Shown: positions 62,869-64,000 of the stretch, one piece after another
Position numbering within the stretch: the first letter of the stretch is position 1
Layout: the number at the start of each line of letters is the position of its first letter
From: Veillonella rodentium
GTDB taxonomy: Bacteria; Bacillota; Negativicutes; Veillonellales; Veillonellaceae
Length of the DNA stretch: 64,000 bases
Reading direction: 5' to 3'
Assembly: GCF_900187285.1 (NCBI RefSeq)
Contig: NZ_LT906470.1
Span: forward strand, 293,501 to 357,500
Notes under the pieces: model-generated
What the model was told of the DNA's origin: nothing
What the model saw: the letters and a program-made list of their open reading frames with translations, nothing else
The model's database searches: none
Position numbers and translations under genes: made by a program

Positions 62869-62897
62869 ATGCACCTCCTGAATAATGTAAACACAGT

Positions 62898-62940
62898 ATA
62901 CACCCATAGAATAACATATAAAATACTCCTATGGGTATAT
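62898..62940. promoter_or_regulatory. Inverted repeat upstream of the CobW operon, candidate operator
   Basis: ACACCCATAG (62900-62909) and CTATGGGTAT (62929-62938) are arranged as an inverted repeat around an AT-rich 19-base spacer with a TATATG -10-like word on the minus strand. It lies 30-70 bases before the CobW start. It does not match the GCAACTG repeat of the znu region. Confidence 0.45.
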
Positions 62941-63049
62941 GCATACTTATGAATGACAAGATGATGGGAGTGTTTATCTAAAATATAATAATTATATGCT
63001 TTATATGAGTATATTGGTATATATTCAAGGGTTTCATAAATATTTGTAC

Positions 63050-63095
63050 AGAAAAAGGCGTATGCCTCATCATGTATATATGAATGCATACGCCT
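63050..63095 (-). terminator. Terminator after pepD
   Basis: AGGCGTATGC (63056-63065) pairs with GCATACGCCT (63086-63095); on the minus strand a T-run (63055-63052) follows. Confidence 0.8.
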
Positions 63096-63121
63096 GTATG
63101 AATAAATATTTAATTATGTAA

Positions 63122-64000
63122 TTATTGCAATTTTGCCAATAATGCTTTGAGATAAATGAATACACGCTCCACAGATGGGAGAAATACTCGTTCTTGAGGG
63201 GTGTGCGGACTAACGATGGTAGGCCCGAAACTGATCATTTGTGTTTTGGGTAAAACACCTTTTAGCAGACCACATTCGAGTCCGGCATGAATCGCATTTA
63301 CATTCGCCGGTGTATCGGATATTTCGTTATATAAAGAGATAGCCTGTTCCTCCAGTTTTGAGCCTTTATCGTATTCCCATGCAGGATATCCGCCGGTGCG
63401 AGTAGCGGATACGCCGAGGGCGCTGGCTAACAATAACATTTTCTTTGCTAAATAATCGAGACTGTTACCATTGGAACTACGGATGGAAATCAGCACTTCA
63501 ATGGTATGAGTATTTTCGCGAACGATGGCGATATTGTCCGATGTTTCCACGAGGTTCGGAATGGTTTTGCTCATGGAATGAACGCCGTCTTCAGCGAGGT
63601 ATACATAGGAGAGGAGAGCTTCCGACGTGTCGTCCGCATAGACTACCTTTGGTGCCGGAATGTCCTCGATGACAAATTTGAGGTCCGGATCCTGTACGGA
63701 GTACTCATTTTGATATTGTTTTTCATGGAATTCCAACAATGTTTTGATGGCTTCCACATCTTCGGAACGGACGGAGAGTTCCGCTACGGCTTTTGACGGG
63801 ATGGCATTATGTTTTACGCCGCCCGTGAAAGAAGCTAAATTGATAGAATATTGTTTTTGTAAATCATAGAGGACACGTGCTAAAACCTGGTTGGCATTAG
63901 CGCGCTGCTCAATGATTTCGATGCCCGAGTGACCGCCTTTAAGTCCCGTTACGGCAAGGGATAAGCCCGCATCATATCCTTGCAGATTGTTTTCCCGCAA
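63122..64000 (-). CDS. pepD: Aminoacyl-histidine dipeptidase (PepD-like, M20 family), C-terminal part
   Basis: The frame is open to the window edge (293 codons), so the N-terminus with part of the metal site lies outside. Visible family features are LAVTGLKGGHSGIEI (dimerisation/lid His), GGVKHNAIPSKAVAELSV, and the C-terminal NAIHAGLECGLLKGVLPKTQMISFGPTIVSPHTPQERV, which contains the last metal-binding His. PepD is a cytosolic di-zinc peptidase that cleaves Xaa-His dipeptides. Convergent with no gene; a terminator lies just downstream. Confidence 0.9.
   Translation of the reverse strand: MRENNLQGYDAGLSLAVTGLKGGHSGIEIIEQRANANQVLARVLYDLQKQYSINLASFTGGVKHNAIPSKAVAELSVRSEDVEAIKTLLEFHEKQYQNEYSVQDPDLKFVIEDIPAPKVVYADDTSEALLSYVYLAEDGVHSMSKTIPNLVETSDNIAIVRENTHTIEVLISIRSSNGNSLDYLAKKMLLLASALGVSATRTGGYPAWEYDKGSKLEEQAISLYNEISDTPANVNAIHAGLECGLLKGVLPKTQMISFGPTIVSPHTPQERVFLPSVERVFIYLKALLAKLQ

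Overview
The window looks like a chromosomal segment of a diderm Firmicute (class Negativicutes), most likely Veillonella or a close relative. The basis is an S-layer-homology (SLH) outer-membrane porin, a Firmicute-type heme pathway (coproporphyrin branch ending in a HemQ-like decarboxylase), a respiratory NarGHJI nitrate reductase, anaerobic C4-dicarboxylate exchange, pyruvate formate-lyase, and AGGAGG-type ribosome binding sites. Genus is inferred from gene content and could not be checked against a database. No rRNA, CRISPR array or prophage is visible. One tRNA-Thr(CGT) and one decayed insertion sequence are present.

Layout. 1-3463: end of a YhaO-like nuclease gene and a complete YhaN-like SMC/Rad50-type ATPase. 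3643-8009: heme operon hemE-cpfC-cgoX-chdC. 8066-9850: degenerate IS1182-like element. 9969-18651: nitrate respiration block (narK divergent from a Crp/Fnr regulator, then narGHJI). 18945-25255: SLH porin, ferric-reductase-like membrane protein, MFS exporter, LysR regulator, LysE exporter and YeiH-type transporter. 25604-29414: bioD and bioA behind a BirA-type operator, then a Dcu transporter. 29603-32836: Fur/Zur regulator and znuCB divergent from znuA. 33049-35273: three uncharacterised membrane proteins, followed by the tRNA. 35543-41080: FliB-like Cys-cluster protein, two secreted PepSY-like proteins, alanine racemase and a 2-hydroxyacid dehydrogenase. 41296-44514: pyruvate formate-lyase system in which the glycyl-radical domain is a separate 78-residue gene. 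45034-51660: XRE regulator, EamA transporter, an AT-rich membrane protein and a heterodimeric ABC exporter. 51939-57542: ECF S-component and methionine/sulfur genes (Cys/Met PLP enzyme, PatB, MetA, MetY). 57796-62868: third PepSY protein, bioY, and a three-gene CobW/permease operon that includes a GTPase-permease fusion. 63122-64000: 3' part of a pepD-like peptidase.

How the genes fit together. The heme operon could supply heme b to NarI. Nitrate uptake and reduction sit beside a Crp/Fnr-family regulator and two TGTGA-N6-TCACA-like palindromes. PFL and the Dcu carrier fit an anaerobic lactate/pyruvate/dicarboxylate metabolism. The methionine cluster encodes both transsulfuration and direct sulfhydrylation, and Glu111 of MetA predicts an acetyl-CoA-dependent enzyme that matches MetY. 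Two zinc/metal loci (znu and the CobW/permease operon) have distinct candidate operators.

Most notable: the split pyruvate formate-lyase; the CobW-like/permease fusion operon; an unassigned three-way-junction RNA upstream of lysE; and two PepSY genes followed by unusual CA-rich, hairpin-rich 3' regions.
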